Shown one piece after another: positions 34,502-44,017 of a stretch of 64,000 nt of DNA. Origin of the DNA: Thioalkalivibrio sulfidiphilus HL-EbGr7 (GTDB taxonomy: Bacteria; Pseudomonadota; Gammaproteobacteria; Ectothiorhodospirales; Ectothiorhodospiraceae); NCBI RefSeq assembly GCF_000021985.1, contig NC_011901.1:2046001-2110000 (forward strand), read 5' to 3'. A program made the translations under genes and the position numbers. Numbering within the stretch: position 1 is the first letter of the stretch; each line of letters opens with the position of its first letter. The notes under the pieces were generated by a model that saw nothing but the letters and a program-made list of their open reading frames with translations, was not told where the DNA came from and searched no databases.

Positions 34502-35170
34502 ATGTCAAGCACGAACATCAAGCACCTGCTGCTGGCCCAGTTCGCCCGCCTGGGCAAGGCCCTGAGCCATCCGAACCGCCTGGAGCTGCTGGAGTTCCTG
34601 GCCCAGGGATCCCGGGGGGTGGATGAGCTGGCGGGCCTCAGCGGCCAGAGCGTGGCCAACACCTCCCAGCATCTTCAGCAGCTGCGCCAGGCGGGCCTGG
34701 TGGAATCCCGGCGCCAGGGCCAGCGGGTGCTCTACAGCCTGGCGGGCGACGACGTGATCGCCCTCATGGATGCCCTGCGCCGGGTGGCCCGGCAGCACAT
34801 CCCCGACGTGGATCACCTGGTGCACCGGCACCTGGATCCCCGGGACGCCATGGAACCGGTGCCCGTGGATCAGCTGCTGGAACGCATTCGCCGGGGCGAA
34901 GTGACCGTGGTGGACGTGCGCCCCGAAGCGGAGTTCCAGGCCGGTCACGTGCCCGGCGCCATCAACATCCCCCTCGATGAACTGGAGGCCCGCCTCGGCC
35001 AGCTGGACCCCGGGCGCGAGGTGATCGCCTATTGCCGGGGACCCTACTGCGTGCTCGCCTACGACGCGGTCCACAACCTGCGCGAAAAGGGCTTCCGCGC
35101 CCGGCGCATGGAAGACGGCTACCCGGAATGGAAGAACGCGGGTCTGCCGGTGGAGAAGGCGGCATCGTAG
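34502..35170 (+). CDS. ArsR-family regulator fused to rhodanese
   Basis: A 222-residue fusion. The N-terminal winged helix has LFFLA-type ArsR segments HPNRLELLEFLAQGSRGVDE and recognition helix SGQSVANTSQHLQQLRQAGL; it lacks the CxC arsenic site. The C-terminal rhodanese (about 125-215) has VTVVDVRPEAEFQAGHVPGA and catalytic Cys in EVIAYCRGPYCVLAYDA, with a second Cys four residues on. The fusion suggests sensing of sulfane sulfur or persulfide. The ATG at 34502 is preferred, since the longer frame reads through the operator. It is expected to repress its own gene and the divergent lipid/rhodanese operon. Confidence 0.9.
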   Translation: MSSTNIKHLLLAQFARLGKALSHPNRLELLEFLAQGSRGVDELAGLSGQSVANTSQHLQQLRQAGLVESRRQGQRVLYSLAGDDVIALMDALRRVARQHIPDVDHLVHRHLDPRDAMEPVPVDQLLERIRRGEVTVVDVRPEAEFQAGHVPGAINIPLDELEARLGQLDPGREVIAYCRGPYCVLAYDAVHNLREKGFRARRMEDGYPEWKNAGLPVEKAAS

Positions 35171-35300
35171 GTCGGGGTGCGCGCAGCGAACCCTAACCTA
35201 CGACACTTCAGGGGGCGTGGCATCACGACGTAGGTCGGCCTTCAGGCCGACGCCGGTGGCCATCGAAGCCTGCGCTGTCGTCCTGAAGGCCGACCTACGG
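35167..35300. repeat. REP-like palindromes upstream of cardiolipin synthase
   Basis: GTAGGTCGGGGTGCGCGCAG faces CGAACCCTAACCTAC. Then GTAGGTCGGCCTTCAGGCCG at about 35230 faces TCCTGAAGGCCGACCTACGG. The second is the same motif as the 101-bp array at 30430-30916. Confidence 0.8.
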
Positions 35301-35361
35301 TACTCGCGCCCAAGCCCTCACCCCTTTCATCCTTCCGCCTTCATCCTTCATCCTTGCAGCC

Positions 35362-36786
35362 ATGGACACCCTTCAGGCCCTCATCGCCAGCCTCTCCGCT
35401 CTGCTGGTGCTGGGCATCGCCCTCTACAGCGCGGCACATGCCCTGCTCAACAAACGCGACACCCGGGCGGTGATCGCCTGGGTGGGACTGATCATGCTCC
35501 TGCCCCTGGGCGGTTCGATCCTGTACTGGCTGCTGGGGGTCAACCGCATCAAGAGCCGGGCCCGCGCCCTGCGCGAGGCGGCGGGGCACCCGCAGGCACC
35601 GCTCCCACGAACCGTGGTGCCGGCACCCATCGACGAGCGCTGGCAACCCCTGGTACGCGCAGGCGACGCCCTGAGCCCTTTCCCCTACACCGGCGGCAAC
35701 AGGCTGGAACCCCTGGTCAACGGCGAGACCGCCTACCCGGCCATGCTCGAGGCCATCAACGGCGCGAAGCACAGCGTGGCGCTGGCCACCTACATCTTCG
35801 ACCACGACCCCACGGGTAAGGAATTCCGCGACGCGCTGATCCGCGCCCACGAACGGGGCGTGGCGGTGCGCGTGCTCATCGACGGGGTGGGTGTGCGCTA
35901 CAGCCGGCGCAGCATGCAGCGGGCCCTGCGCCGTGCTGGCGTGCCGGCGCGACTGTTCCTGCCCATGCACCTGCCACGCACGCTCGCGGCCTTCAACCTG
36001 CGCAATCACCGCAAGCTGCTGGTGGTGGACGGACACACCGGCTTCACCGGCGGCATGAACCTGCGCGCCGGACATCGGATCGACCTGGACGTACGCCACC
36101 CAGTGCAGGACCTGCACTTCCAGGTGCGGGGACCGGTGGTGGCGCAGATGCAGCGGGTATTCACCGATGACTGGCGCTTCGCCACCGGCGAAACACTGCA
36201 GGGTGACGACTGGTTCCCGCCGCTCCCGTCCGCGGGCGATGTGCCCGCGCGCGGCGTCCCCGACGGCCCCGACGAGCACTTCGAGACCCTGCGCCAGCTG
36301 ATGCTCGCCGCGCTCGCCGAGGCCCGGGAGAGCATCACGGTGATGACCCCCTACTTCCTGCCCGACGGCTCGCTGATCTCGGCGCTCAACAGCGCCGCGC
36401 TGCGCGGGCTCAAGGTGGACATCCTGCTGCCGGCACGGGGCAACCTGCCCCTGGTGCAATGGGCCTCAGAGGCCATGCACTGGATGGTGCTGGAACGGGG
36501 CTGCCGCATCTGGCTCACGCCGCCGCCCTTCGATCACTCCAAGCTGCTGCTGGTGGACGGCGAGTGGGTGCTGCTGGGTTCCGCCAACTGGGACCCGCGC
36601 AGCCTGCGGCTCAATTTCGAGTTCAACCTGGAATGCCTGGACCCGGCACTGGGCCGGCAGATGCAGGACTGGGTGGAAGCACGCAAACGCGAGGCGCGTG
36701 CGCTGACACTCGAGGAAAGCCAGAGGCGATCCCTGCCCGTGCGGCTGAGGAACGGCGCCGCAAGGTTGCTGACGCCTTATCTATGA
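35362..36786 (+). CDS. cls: Cardiolipin synthase (phospholipase D family)
   Basis: A 474-residue protein. Two N-terminal membrane helices (ALIASLSALLVLGIALYSAA and ITHALL-like WVGLIMLLPLGGSILYWLLG, residues about 5-55) precede two phospholipase D (HKD) motifs: NLRNHRKLLVVDGHTGFTGG (about 213-232) and FDHSKLLLVDGEWVLLGSAN (about 392-411). It condenses phosphatidylglycerol molecules to cardiolipin at the inner membrane. It is a single gene flanked by REP palindromes and a heptamer element. Confidence 0.93.
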   Translation: MDTLQALIASLSALLVLGIALYSAAHALLNKRDTRAVIAWVGLIMLLPLGGSILYWLLGVNRIKSRARALREAAGHPQAPLPRTVVPAPIDERWQPLVRAGDALSPFPYTGGNRLEPLVNGETAYPAMLEAINGAKHSVALATYIFDHDPTGKEFRDALIRAHERGVAVRVLIDGVGVRYSRRSMQRALRRAGVPARLFLPMHLPRTLAAFNLRNHRKLLVVDGHTGFTGGMNLRAGHRIDLDVRHPVQDLHFQVRGPVVAQMQRVFTDDWRFATGETLQGDDWFPPLPSAGDVPARGVPDGPDEHFETLRQLMLAALAEARESITVMTPYFLPDGSLISALNSAALRGLKVDILLPARGNLPLVQWASEAMHWMVLERGCRIWLTPPPFDHSKLLLVDGEWVLLGSANWDPRSLRLNFEFNLECLDPALGRQMQDWVEARKREARALTLEESQRRSLPVRLRNGAARLLTPYL

Positions 36787-36793
36787 AGGCGCT

Positions 36794-36863
36794 AGAGACA
36801 AGATGCAAGATGCAAGAGACAAGAAATGATTACTTGCCTCTTGCCTCTAGCCACTTGTCTCTG
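36794..36863. repeat. Heptamer inverted-repeat element, AGAGACA family (copy 1)
   Basis: AGAGACA-AGATGCA-AGATGCA-AGAGACA runs as degenerate heptamers, then CTTGCCTCTTGCCTCTAGCC and ACTTGTCTCTGA as the inverted arm. It fills the gap between the convergent cls and chemoreceptor genes. Confidence 0.8.
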
Positions 36864-36871
36864 ACGCTTTC

Positions 36872-38785
36872 TTACACCTTAAACTGCCCCACCATCCCCT
36901 GAAGCTCCGCGGCCAGGCGCGCCAGTTCATCGCTGGCGGTGCTGATCTGCTGGGAGCCGGAGGCGGTTTCGTCCACGGCCTGGCTGATGTTCACCACGTT
37001 ACGGTTGATCTCCTCGGCCACGGCGGACTGCTCCTCGGCGGCGCTGGCGATCTGGGTGTTCATGTCGGTGATGCGCGCCACGGCGCCGGTGATGCTCTTC
37101 AGGGACTGACCCGCCTTGGCGGCCTGTTCGACGCTACCAGTGGCCTGGACACGGCCCTTCTCCATCACGGTCACCGCACTGCTGGCATTGCCCTGCAGAC
37201 GCTCGATCATCTCCTGGATGGTGTGGGTGGATTCCTGGGTGCGGGAGGCGAGCGTGCGCACCTCGTCGGCCACCACCGCGAAGCCCCGGCCCTGTTCGCC
37301 GGCGCGCGCCGCCTCGATGGCGGCATTGAGCGCCAGCAGGTTGGTCTGTTCAGCGATGCCGCGGATCACGTCCAGCACCTTGCCGATCTCCTCGCTGTCC
37401 GCGGACAGGCGCTGGATCACGCCGGCGGCGTTCTCCACCTCGGAGGCCAGGGACTCGATGGAGCGGATGGTGGCACCCACCACGTCGCGACCGGCGCTGG
37501 CCTCCTGGTCCGTCTCCCGGGCGGCAGCAGCCGCGTCGGTGGCGTTGCGCGCCACTTCCTGCACCGTGGCGGTCATCTCGTTCATGGCCGTGGCCACCTG
37601 GTCGGTCTCGTTCTGCTGGCGGCGCACCTGGTTGGTGGTCTGTTCCGCGGTGGCGGACAGTTCCTCAGAGGCTGCAGCCAGCTGGGAAGTGGCACCCGCC
37701 ACCTGGCGCACCACGTCCTGGATCTTGGTCACGAAGGCATTGAAGGCCACCGCCAGCTGGGTGAGTTCGTTCTTGCCCTCCACCGGCAGGCGCTGAGTCA
37801 GGTCGCCCTCGCCCTGGGCGATGTCGTCCAGGCGCGCCACGGTCTCGCACAGGGGCTTGACGATTCCTCGGGCAATCACCCAAGCAAGCCCCATGCCCAG
37901 CACCAACACCAGCAGACCCACGCCGAGCACGGAGAACAGGGCCTCCCGGTAACCTGCCACGTACTCGCTGCGATCCACCATCAGTTCCAGCACACCCACC
38001 GGCTGGCCGGCGAAGTCGTTGATCACCCGGCCGTACACGGCCACGGGGGTACCCCGGTGCTCCGTCTGGCGCAGCACGGTCTCGCCGCGCAGGGCACGGG
38101 CCAGTTCCTCGCGGCTGAGCAGCGCCTCTTCGCCGATGGAGCTGGCGAAGCGGTTGAAGGCACCGGCATCGCCGGGAATGTGCAGCGCGGCGCCGGCCCC
38201 GTACTGACGGGTGAAATCATCGAAGAAGGACTGGCCGAAGGTCAGGCCGAACTCCACGGAGCCGGTGTGCTGGCCCTGGTAGAACATGGGCACCACGCCG
38301 CGCACGCCCAGGCCCGCGACGCCGCGCTCCAGGCCCTGCACGGCGCGCCGGGTGCGGTTGGTCTCCACCACCGTGTTGCGGAACGCCGACAGGTCATCGC
38401 CGTGTCGGTCAGGGCGGTGCACCCGCAGGTAGGAGGTGGCCGGGGCCAGGTGGAACTGGAACTGGTCAATGCCGTGGCTCTGACCCATGTTCTGAAAGAT
38501 GGGCACGGTGAGTTCGGCCAGGCGGTCCCGGTCCCGGGCGGCGAAGGCGGCCTGGATCTCGGGGATGTTGCTCACCGAGGCGGCCATGGCCTCGGCCTGC
38601 TGGGATTGGGCGTCGATGGCGGTGCGCAGGGACAGGAACAGGTCCTGTAGCTGACGCTCCTCGGCCCGCTGGCTCATACCGCCCAGGTTGTTGAGCACCA
38701 CCGGCAGGATCAGGCCGACGGTGAGCAGCAGGAGGATGGCGATGCCGCCCAGCAGGCGGACACTGATCTTCAGGTTGTTGAACAT
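36872..38785 (-). CDS. Methyl-accepting chemotaxis protein
   Basis: A 637-residue chemoreceptor. TM1 ([20 protein letters not shown], residues 9-28), a large periplasmic double-Cache-like sensor (about 35-285), TM2 near 290-310 ([20 protein letters not shown]), HAMP (about 315-370) and a signalling domain with the conserved hairpin tip [20 protein letters not shown] follow in order. It reports ligand binding to CheA/CheW; the ligand is unknown. The ATG at 38785 starts just before TM1; longer frames add poor sequence. It borders the flagellar cluster. Confidence 0.93.
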   Translation of the reverse strand: MFNNLKISVRLLGGIAILLLLTVGLILPVVLNNLGGMSQRAEERQLQDLFLSLRTAIDAQSQQAEAMAASVSNIPEIQAAFAARDRDRLAELTVPIFQNMGQSHGIDQFQFHLAPATSYLRVHRPDRHGDDLSAFRNTVVETNRTRRAVQGLERGVAGLGVRGVVPMFYQGQHTGSVEFGLTFGQSFFDDFTRQYGAGAALHIPGDAGAFNRFASSIGEEALLSREELARALRGETVLRQTEHRGTPVAVYGRVINDFAGQPVGVLELMVDRSEYVAGYREALFSVLGVGLLVLVLGMGLAWVIARGIVKPLCETVARLDDIAQGEGDLTQRLPVEGKNELTQLAVAFNAFVTKIQDVVRQVAGATSQLAAASEELSATAEQTTNQVRRQQNETDQVATAMNEMTATVQEVARNATDAAAAARETDQEASAGRDVVGATIRSIESLASEVENAAGVIQRLSADSEEIGKVLDVIRGIAEQTNLLALNAAIEAARAGEQGRGFAVVADEVRTLASRTQESTHTIQEMIERLQGNASSAVTVMEKGRVQATGSVEQAAKAGQSLKSITGAVARITDMNTQIASAAEEQSAVAEEINRNVVNISQAVDETASGSQQISTASDELARLAAELQGMVGQFKV

Positions 38786-38890
38786 GGAGCAAGGCCTCTG
38801 AGAATACGGTGCGACCGTTTGCGCGCCCTGGATTGTGGGCGGCCCGAGTCTTCTTTTTATGGTTTTGTTGTTTTGCTTCTTGTGAGTTCT

Positions 38891-38917
38891 GTAGCGACAC
38901 CCATCACGCAAACTTGA
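38891..38917 (-). promoter_or_regulatory. Possible sigma-28 promoter for the chemoreceptor
   Basis: On the minus strand, TCAAGTTT-N11-GTCGCTAC resembles TAAAGTTT-N11-GCCGATAA (7/8 and 5/8). It lies about 105 bp upstream of the start. A palindrome GTGACTTAGTCAC (38918-38930) abuts it. No other gene is seen in 38786-39023. Confidence 0.45.
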
Positions 38918-39023
38918 GTGACTTAGTCACTTTAGGGGCGGCATTATACGGATCGCCCCGACCTGGATGGCTCCACTCATCCTGCGGATGGGCCCGCTCA
39001 TGACACTCAGTGCACCTCACAAT

Positions 39024-39055
39024 AAAAAAGGCGCCTGGGAACATCCCGGGCGCCT
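39024..39055 (-). terminator. Rho-independent terminator after fliK
   Basis: The minus-strand stem AGGCGCCCGGGA-TGT-TCCCAGGCGCCT is followed by TTTTTT, about 30 bp beyond the fliK stop at 39083. It closes the flagellar operon. Confidence 0.88.
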
Positions 39056-39082
39056 CGCATCCGCGGCAAACACAAACCCCGC

Positions 39083-40057
39083 TCAGGCATAGTAGTCCAC
39101 CAGCCCGAGGCCCTGGCGCACGGCCTGGGCCTCGCCGGGCAGCCCGGACTGCTCCGCGCCCTCACCCGCCTGGGCACCGCCACCGGTCCCCTGGCCGTCG
39201 GACTCGCCCCGGGCCTGGCGGGCGTCCTGGTGGGACACCGACACATCCAGGGTCATGCCGCCCTCGGCGAACATCTCCCGCAGTCGCGGCAGGGCCGCAT
39301 CGATGGCCTCCCGCACCGCCGCCTGGGGCGCGACGAAGTTCACCTGGGTGCGATCCCCATCCACGTGCACGCGGATCTCGATGGGGCCCAGGTTGGGGGG
39401 GTTCAAACGAAGCTCGGCCACCTGCACCTTCTGGCTGACCATCCACTGCACCCGGTCGCCCAGGGAGCGGTCCCAGCCCGGCTGCCCCATGGGAATGTCC
39501 AGGCTCAGGGCACGGGGCGCTGCGCGCGTGGCGGCCTGGTTGGGATCCGCACTGACCGCATTGGCCATGACGGCCTGAATGTCACCGACCTTGCCCTGGG
39601 AGGCGAGCTCGCTCAGGGCGCGCTTGCCAGACACTTCATCGTCGGCGGACATGGCCGCCGCCGTCTGCACAGCGGCCGCCATGAGGTGTTCGCGCATACG
39701 GACCGAACCGGAGAAGTGCTCCGTGTCAGCCGTATCGGCACCCACGCTCCCTGCCGCAACCTGCATCAAGGCGGCCTGGGGCGGCAAGTTCTTGCCGTCC
39801 TGCGGCAAGGGCCTACCCACCGGCAGGGCCTCGTCATTGCCCAGGCTGGCGGCCAGCCAGGCGGCCAGACCCTCGGCGTCCAGTTCCTCGGGCAGGGCCT
39901 CGGCCACCTGCTCCAGGCCCTGGAGATGGATGGCCAGACGCATCCAGAAATCGCCCTGCTCGCCCAGGGCGCGGGCTCCGTCCGGCATGGCATCCAGGTC
40001 GCCCAGGGCCTGCATCAGGGGGCCCGGCAGATTCATAGGGAAGGCGGCAAGCTGCAT
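39083..40057 (-). CDS. fliK: FliK, flagellar hook-length control protein
   Basis: A 324-residue protein, shorter than many FliK. The N-terminal half is low-complexity, Ala-rich. The C-terminal Flg_hook domain (about 195-275) includes QKVQVAELRLNPPNLGPIEI and VHVDGDRTQVNFVAPQAAVR, the family's core strands, ending with LDVSVSHQD. It measures the hook and switches export specificity from hook to filament by contacting FlhB. It is last in the fli operon with a terminator after it. Assignment is firm from the domain and position. Confidence 0.92.
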   Translation of the reverse strand: MQLAAFPMNLPGPLMQALGDLDAMPDGARALGEQGDFWMRLAIHLQGLEQVAEALPEELDAEGLAAWLAASLGNDEALPVGRPLPQDGKNLPPQAALMQVAAGSVGADTADTEHFSGSVRMREHLMAAAVQTAAAMSADDEVSGKRALSELASQGKVGDIQAVMANAVSADPNQAATRAAPRALSLDIPMGQPGWDRSLGDRVQWMVSQKVQVAELRLNPPNLGPIEIRVHVDGDRTQVNFVAPQAAVREAIDAALPRLREMFAEGGMTLDVSVSHQDARQARGESDGQGTGGGAQAGEGAEQSGLPGEAQAVRQGLGLVDYYA

Positions 40058-40111
40058 GTGTGTCGTCCTGTGTCAGGTGCTCTGCGCTTTGGTTAACAAG
40101 ATGCGTGCCAG

Positions 40112-40552
40112 TTACTTGTCGTGGGGTCGACGCGGGCGCTGCCCGAACTCGTCGTTTTCCTTCTGCTCGCGCCGGTCCTCGTCGCGGCGCTCGTCGGCCT
40201 GCATGCGTTCCACCACCTTGTTCACCGCGTCGCTGTGCACCCGGGTGGCGGTCCACTGGCCACGGCTCTGTTCCAGGGCGGCCCGCGCCAGTTCCACCCG
40301 ACGGGCCTGTTCCTCGATGGCCTCGTTGAGCCGCGAGAGGAACAGCCGGTAGTCGCGCATGTTGATGCCCGCCATGGACTCGCCGCCGTCCTCGAAGCGC
40401 CTGGCGTATTCGTCGCGGTAGTTGTTGAGTTCCTGCAGGCGGTTCTGCTGATCATCCAGGGCCCGCTGCCGCTCGCCCATCACGCGCGCGGCGTTCTGCT
40501 GACGGTTGTGGACCACGTTGGCCACGGGTTGCATGCGTTTGGAACGGGTCAT
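40112..40552 (-). CDS. fliJ: FliJ, flagellar export chaperone
   Basis: A 146-residue Arg/Glu/Gln-rich coiled-coil protein. MTRSKRMQPVANVVHNRQQN opens it and long helices (RALDDQQNRLQELNNYRDEY, LARAALEQSRGQWTA) follow, ending in a charged tail QKENDEFGQRPRRPHD. FliJ links the FliH/FliI ATPase to the FlhA gate and escorts chaperones. It lies directly downstream of fliI in the conserved order fliH-fliI-fliJ-fliK. The ATG at 40552 leaves the repeat sequence upstream out of the frame. Confidence 0.9.
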   Translation of the reverse strand: MTRSKRMQPVANVVHNRQQNAARVMGERQRALDDQQNRLQELNNYRDEYARRFEDGGESMAGINMRDYRLFLSRLNEAIEEQARRVELARAALEQSRGQWTATRVHSDAVNKVVERMQADERRDEDRREQKENDEFGQRPRRPHDK

Positions 40553-40565
40553 ATGGCCCCTCCGG

Positions 40566-40604
40566 GGCAGAGACAAGTTGCTAGTGACAAGATACAAGTA
40601 CGGG
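40566..40604. repeat. Heptamer element, AGAGACA family (copy 2)
   Basis: AGAGACA-AGTTGCT-AGTGACA-AGATACA-AGT follows the heptamer pattern, in the gap between fliJ and fliI. Its CTCACGCCTCC-type partner (about 40651-40675) near the fliI stop is weak. Confidence 0.6.
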
Positions 40605-40663
40605 TCATTTGGCATCCTGCGTTGCATCAAGCTAATGACGCCTTACTCCTCACACCTGGCGCC

Positions 40664-42046
40664 TCACGCCTCCTCGTTCATCAGCGCGTCCAGCGCCCGC
40701 AGGCTTTCCTTGAAATCCACGGCCTCGCGCATGTCCTGGGAGAGGTACTGCTCGAGGTGAGGATAGTACTGGATGGCGGCGTCCACCCGGGGGTCGGCGC
40801 CCTTCTGGTAGGCGCCGACGCTGATCAGGTCCCGGTTCTGCTGGTAGGTGGCGTAGATCTGCTTGAACAGGCGCGCGGCCTGGATCTGGCCCGGGTCGGC
40901 GATCTCGTTCATGAGCCGGCTCACGGAGGCCTCGATGTCGATGGCGGGATAGCGGCCGGCCTCGGCGATGCGCCGGGACAGCACCACGTGTCCATCGAGG
41001 ATCGCCCGGGCCGCATCGGCGATGGGGTCGTTCTGGTCGTCGCCCTCGGTGAGCACCGTGTAGAAGGCGGTCATGGTGCCCTCGCCCCGGTCGCTGTTGC
41101 CGGCACGCTCCACCAGGTGCGGCAGGCGCGCGAACACGGACGGCGTATAACCCTTGGTGGCAGGCGGTTCGCCGATGGCCAGCGAGATCTCGCGCTGGGC
41201 CTGGGCGAAACGGGTCAGGGAATCCATGAGCAGCAGCACGTTCAGGCCCTGGTCCCGGAAGTACTCGGCGATGGAGGTGGCCAGCATGGCGCCGTGCAGG
41301 CGCATCAGCGGCGGATGGTCGGCGGGTACCGCCACCACCACCGCCCGGGCCATGCCCTCGGGACCGAGGATGTTCTGCACGAATTCGTTCACTTCCCGGC
41401 CACGCTCGCCGATCAGCCCCACCACCGTGACATCGGCATTGGTGTAGCGGGTCATCATGCCCAGCAGCACGCTCTTGCCCACGCCGCTGCCGGCGAACAG
41501 GCCCATGCGCTGGCCGCGGCCCACGGTGAGCAGGCCGTTGATGGCGCGCACGCCCACGTCCAGGGGCTCGTGGATGGGACGCCGCGCCAGGGGGTTGAGG
41601 GGACGGCCGTTCAAGGACACGCTGGCCTCGCAATCCGGAGGCGGCAGACCGTCCAGGGGCCGGCCCGCACCGTCCAGTACGCGACCCAGCAGGGCCTCGC
41701 CCACCCGGGCCTCACGGGCATGCTGGGTGGGGATCACCCGGGCATTGGGGGTGAGCCCGCTGATGTCGCCCACGGGCATGAGGAACACCCGTTCGCCGGA
41801 GAAACCCACCACCTCGGCCTCCACCTCGGCGCCGCCCGCGCTCACCACCCGGCAACGTCCACCCACGGGCATGCGCACCCCCTCGGCCTCCAGGGTCAGG
41901 CCCACCATGCGCACCAGGCGCCCTTCGGCGGTCAGCGGTCGGGCCTGCTCCACGCGCCGGGCGCCCCGGCGCAGGCTGTCCCGCAGCCGGGCCAGACGCA
42001 GCTCGGGATCCAGGCCCTCAGGGAGCGCCATGGCCGTCACCGGCAT
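40664..42046 (-). CDS. fliI: FliI, flagellar export ATPase
   Basis: A 460-residue F1-beta-like ATPase. Walker A is [16 protein letters not shown] (about 170-185), followed by [16 protein letters not shown], Walker [18 protein letters not shown] and the C-terminal CFxxY-like region [20 protein letters not shown]. It powers type III export of flagellar subunits with FliH and FliJ at the cytoplasmic face of the basal body. The start codon at 42046 overlaps the fliH stop; an internal ATG at 42031 is possible. Confidence 0.96.
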   Translation of the reverse strand: MPVTAMALPEGLDPELRLARLRDSLRRGARRVEQARPLTAEGRLVRMVGLTLEAEGVRMPVGGRCRVVSAGGAEVEAEVVGFSGERVFLMPVGDISGLTPNARVIPTQHAREARVGEALLGRVLDGAGRPLDGLPPPDCEASVSLNGRPLNPLARRPIHEPLDVGVRAINGLLTVGRGQRMGLFAGSGVGKSVLLGMMTRYTNADVTVVGLIGERGREVNEFVQNILGPEGMARAVVVAVPADHPPLMRLHGAMLATSIAEYFRDQGLNVLLLMDSLTRFAQAQREISLAIGEPPATKGYTPSVFARLPHLVERAGNSDRGEGTMTAFYTVLTEGDDQNDPIADAARAILDGHVVLSRRIAEAGRYPAIDIEASVSRLMNEIADPGQIQAARLFKQIYATYQQNRDLISVGAYQKGADPRVDAAIQYYPHLEQYLSQDMREAVDFKESLRALDALMNEEA

Positions 42047-42765
42047 CGCTGCCGGCTCTGCGATCGATCTCGCCCCTGTGCGTCGCCCTGCTCGTCATGA
42101 CGGCGCTCACCGCCCCAGAGTTCGGAAATCAGGGCATTGAGACGGGTCTCCAGGGAGGCATCCACGTGGGAGGTGTCGGTCTCCAGGCGCGCACCGCCCC
42201 GGCTCAGGGTCGGATCCTCGATCACCTTCCAGGGCCGCTCCAGTTCCGACAGGTGCAGGGCGTCACGCACCAGGCGCGCGTCCTCGGGATGCAGGTGCAG
42301 GCGGATGGTGCGCTCGGTGCTGGGCAGCACCATCAGGGCCTCGCGCACCACGGCGACGATCTGGCCCGGGTCGGCGCGCAGTTCGCGGCGCACCAGCTGA
42401 CGGGTCACGGTGCTGACCAGCTGCAGCAGATCGGATTCCAGCTGCTGGTCCAGGGCCTGCACGCCGGGTACCAGGGACTCCAGCACCCGTTGCAGCGACT
42501 CCACCTCGGCGCGCACCGCCGCCTCGCCGGCCTTCCTGCCTTCCTGAAGGCCCTGCTCGAATCCCTCGGCCCTGCCCTCTTCCCGGGCAGCCCGCTGGAT
42601 CTCCTCGATCTCCCGGGCGGTGGGCAGCGCCGGCCGGTCCGTCACCGCCTCGGAGCGCGCCTGGACACCCGGCCTGCGCGACGCCGCAGCAGCATCACCC
42701 ACCGCCGGCGCCTCCCAACGCTGCGCAGTCTCCACCTCCTCCCCACTGATGATGCGCTGAGTCAT
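42037..42765 (-). CDS. fliH: FliH, flagellar export ATPase regulator
   Basis: A 242-residue protein. The middle has a Glu/Gly-rich coiled region ([20 protein letters not shown]) with the GxxxG-like repeats of FliH, followed by [14 protein letters not shown]-type helices ([20 protein letters not shown]) and a V-ATPase E-like C-terminal domain ([33 protein letters not shown]). It binds FliI and the C ring. It overlaps fliI by ten bases. A MITE separates it from fliG. Confidence 0.92.
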   Translation of the reverse strand: MTQRIISGEEVETAQRWEAPAVGDAAAASRRPGVQARSEAVTDRPALPTAREIEEIQRAAREEGRAEGFEQGLQEGRKAGEAAVRAEVESLQRVLESLVPGVQALDQQLESDLLQLVSTVTRQLVRRELRADPGQIVAVVREALMVLPSTERTIRLHLHPEDARLVRDALHLSELERPWKVIEDPTLSRGGARLETDTSHVDASLETRLNALISELWGGERRHDEQGDAQGRDRSQSRQRCR

Positions 42766-42794
42766 AGGCAGAGGCTCTCACCTCTTGCCTCTAG

Positions 42795-42970
42795 CCCGCA
42801 TATCTCACCACCGTTCGTAGCGAGGGCGTCGAGATGCCGCTGTGACGGGGCGCGCGGACCGGAAGACGGTGCCGGCGTAGCCGACACTACGTCAAGCCGG
42901 CTGGAGGGAGCACGCCCCGTCACAGCGCGCAGATCGGCGGCCGCAGTAGAAGGGTGGTGAGATATGCGGG
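42795..42970. mobile_element. MITE with CCCGCATATCTCACC termini, copy 3 (different interior)
   Basis: A 176-bp element with the same termini (CCCGCATATCTCACC, GGTGAGATATGCGGG) as copies 1 and 2 but an unrelated interior containing the inverted GACGGGGCGCG ... CGCCCCGTC. It is flanked by CTAG on both sides (42791-42794, 42971-42974), a perfect 4-bp duplication. It splits an AGAGACA-family heptamer element (CTCTTGCCTCTAG remains on both sides) between fliG and fliH. Confidence 0.88.
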
Positions 42971-43000
42971 CTAGGAACTTGTCTCTTGCCTCTAGCGCCC

Positions 43001-44017
43001 TCATACAAACTCGTCTCCGCCCTTGCCGCCCAGCACGATCTCGCCGCTTTCGGCCATGCGCCGGGCGACGGTGAGGATCTCCTTCTGGGCGCCTTCCACT
43101 TCGCTCAGGCGCACCGGGCCCTTGGCCTCCAGGTCGTCGCGCAGCATCTCGGCGGCGCGCTTGGACATGTTCTTGAAGATCTTCTCCTTGAGGGCGTCCT
43201 CGGCGCCCTTGAGGGCCAGCACCAGGGACTCGGTGGAGATCTCCCGCAGCAGGGCCTGGATGCCGCGATCGTCCACCTCCACCAGGTTGTCGAACACGAA
43301 CATGAGGTCCTGGATCTGCTGGCTGAGGTCTTCGTCCACCTCGCGGATGCGGTCCACGATGGTGGCCTCCTTGGAGGGCTCCATGAAGTTGAGGATGTTG
43401 GCGGCGCTCTTGATGCCACCCACCGCCGAGGACTTGACGTTGCTGTTGCCGGAGAACTGGCGTTCCAGGATCTCGTCCAGCTCCTGCAGGGCGTTGGGCT
43501 GTATGCCGTCCAGGCTGGCGATGCGCATGAGGATGTCCGGCTGGGTGCGCTCGGGCAGGAAGGAGAGCACCTCGGCGGCGTGATCCGGGTCCAGGTAGGA
43601 GAGTACGATGGAGATGATCTGGGGATGCTCCAGGCGGATCACCTCGGCCACCGCCCGGGGCTCCATCCACTTGAGCGCCTCCAGGCCCTTGGAGTTGCGG
43701 CCCAGCAGGATACGGTTGATCAGGCCTCCGGCCTTGTCCTCGCCGAGCGCCGAGGTGAGCACCTTGCGGATGTACTCGTCGGTGCCCACGCCCAGGGCAG
43801 TCTGCTCTTCCACCGCCTGGGTGAACTCCTCCAGCACCTTCTGCACCTCGGTCCGGGAGACGTTGGCCAGGGTGGCCATGGCGGTGCCCAGGCGCTGCAC
43901 CTCCTTCGGCCCCATGTGCTTGAGCACCTCGGCGGCGGCATCCTCGCCGAGACTCATGAGGAACACCGCGGCACGCTCGGTGCCGGTGAACTTACTGTTT
44001 TCAGGCCCCTGCGCCAT
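43001..44017 (-). CDS. fliG: FliG, flagellar motor switch protein
   Basis: A 338-residue switch protein. The FliG_N part starts KFTGTERAAVFLMSLGEDAA. The middle domain holds ALKWMEPRAVAEVIRLEHPQ with the EHPQ motif (about 120-124), and the C domain holds the charged torque helix LVEVDDRGIQALLREISTES and MSKRAAEMLRDDLEAKGPVR. The ATG at 44017 is chosen over a TTG three codons upstream and overlaps fliF. It couples stator force to the C ring. Confidence 0.96.
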   Translation of the reverse strand: MAQGPENSKFTGTERAAVFLMSLGEDAAAEVLKHMGPKEVQRLGTAMATLANVSRTEVQKVLEEFTQAVEEQTALGVGTDEYIRKVLTSALGEDKAGGLINRILLGRNSKGLEALKWMEPRAVAEVIRLEHPQIISIVLSYLDPDHAAEVLSFLPERTQPDILMRIASLDGIQPNALQELDEILERQFSGNSNVKSSAVGGIKSAANILNFMEPSKEATIVDRIREVDEDLSQQIQDLMFVFDNLVEVDDRGIQALLREISTESLVLALKGAEDALKEKIFKNMSKRAAEMLRDDLEAKGPVRLSEVEGAQKEILTVARRMAESGEIVLGGKGGDEFV

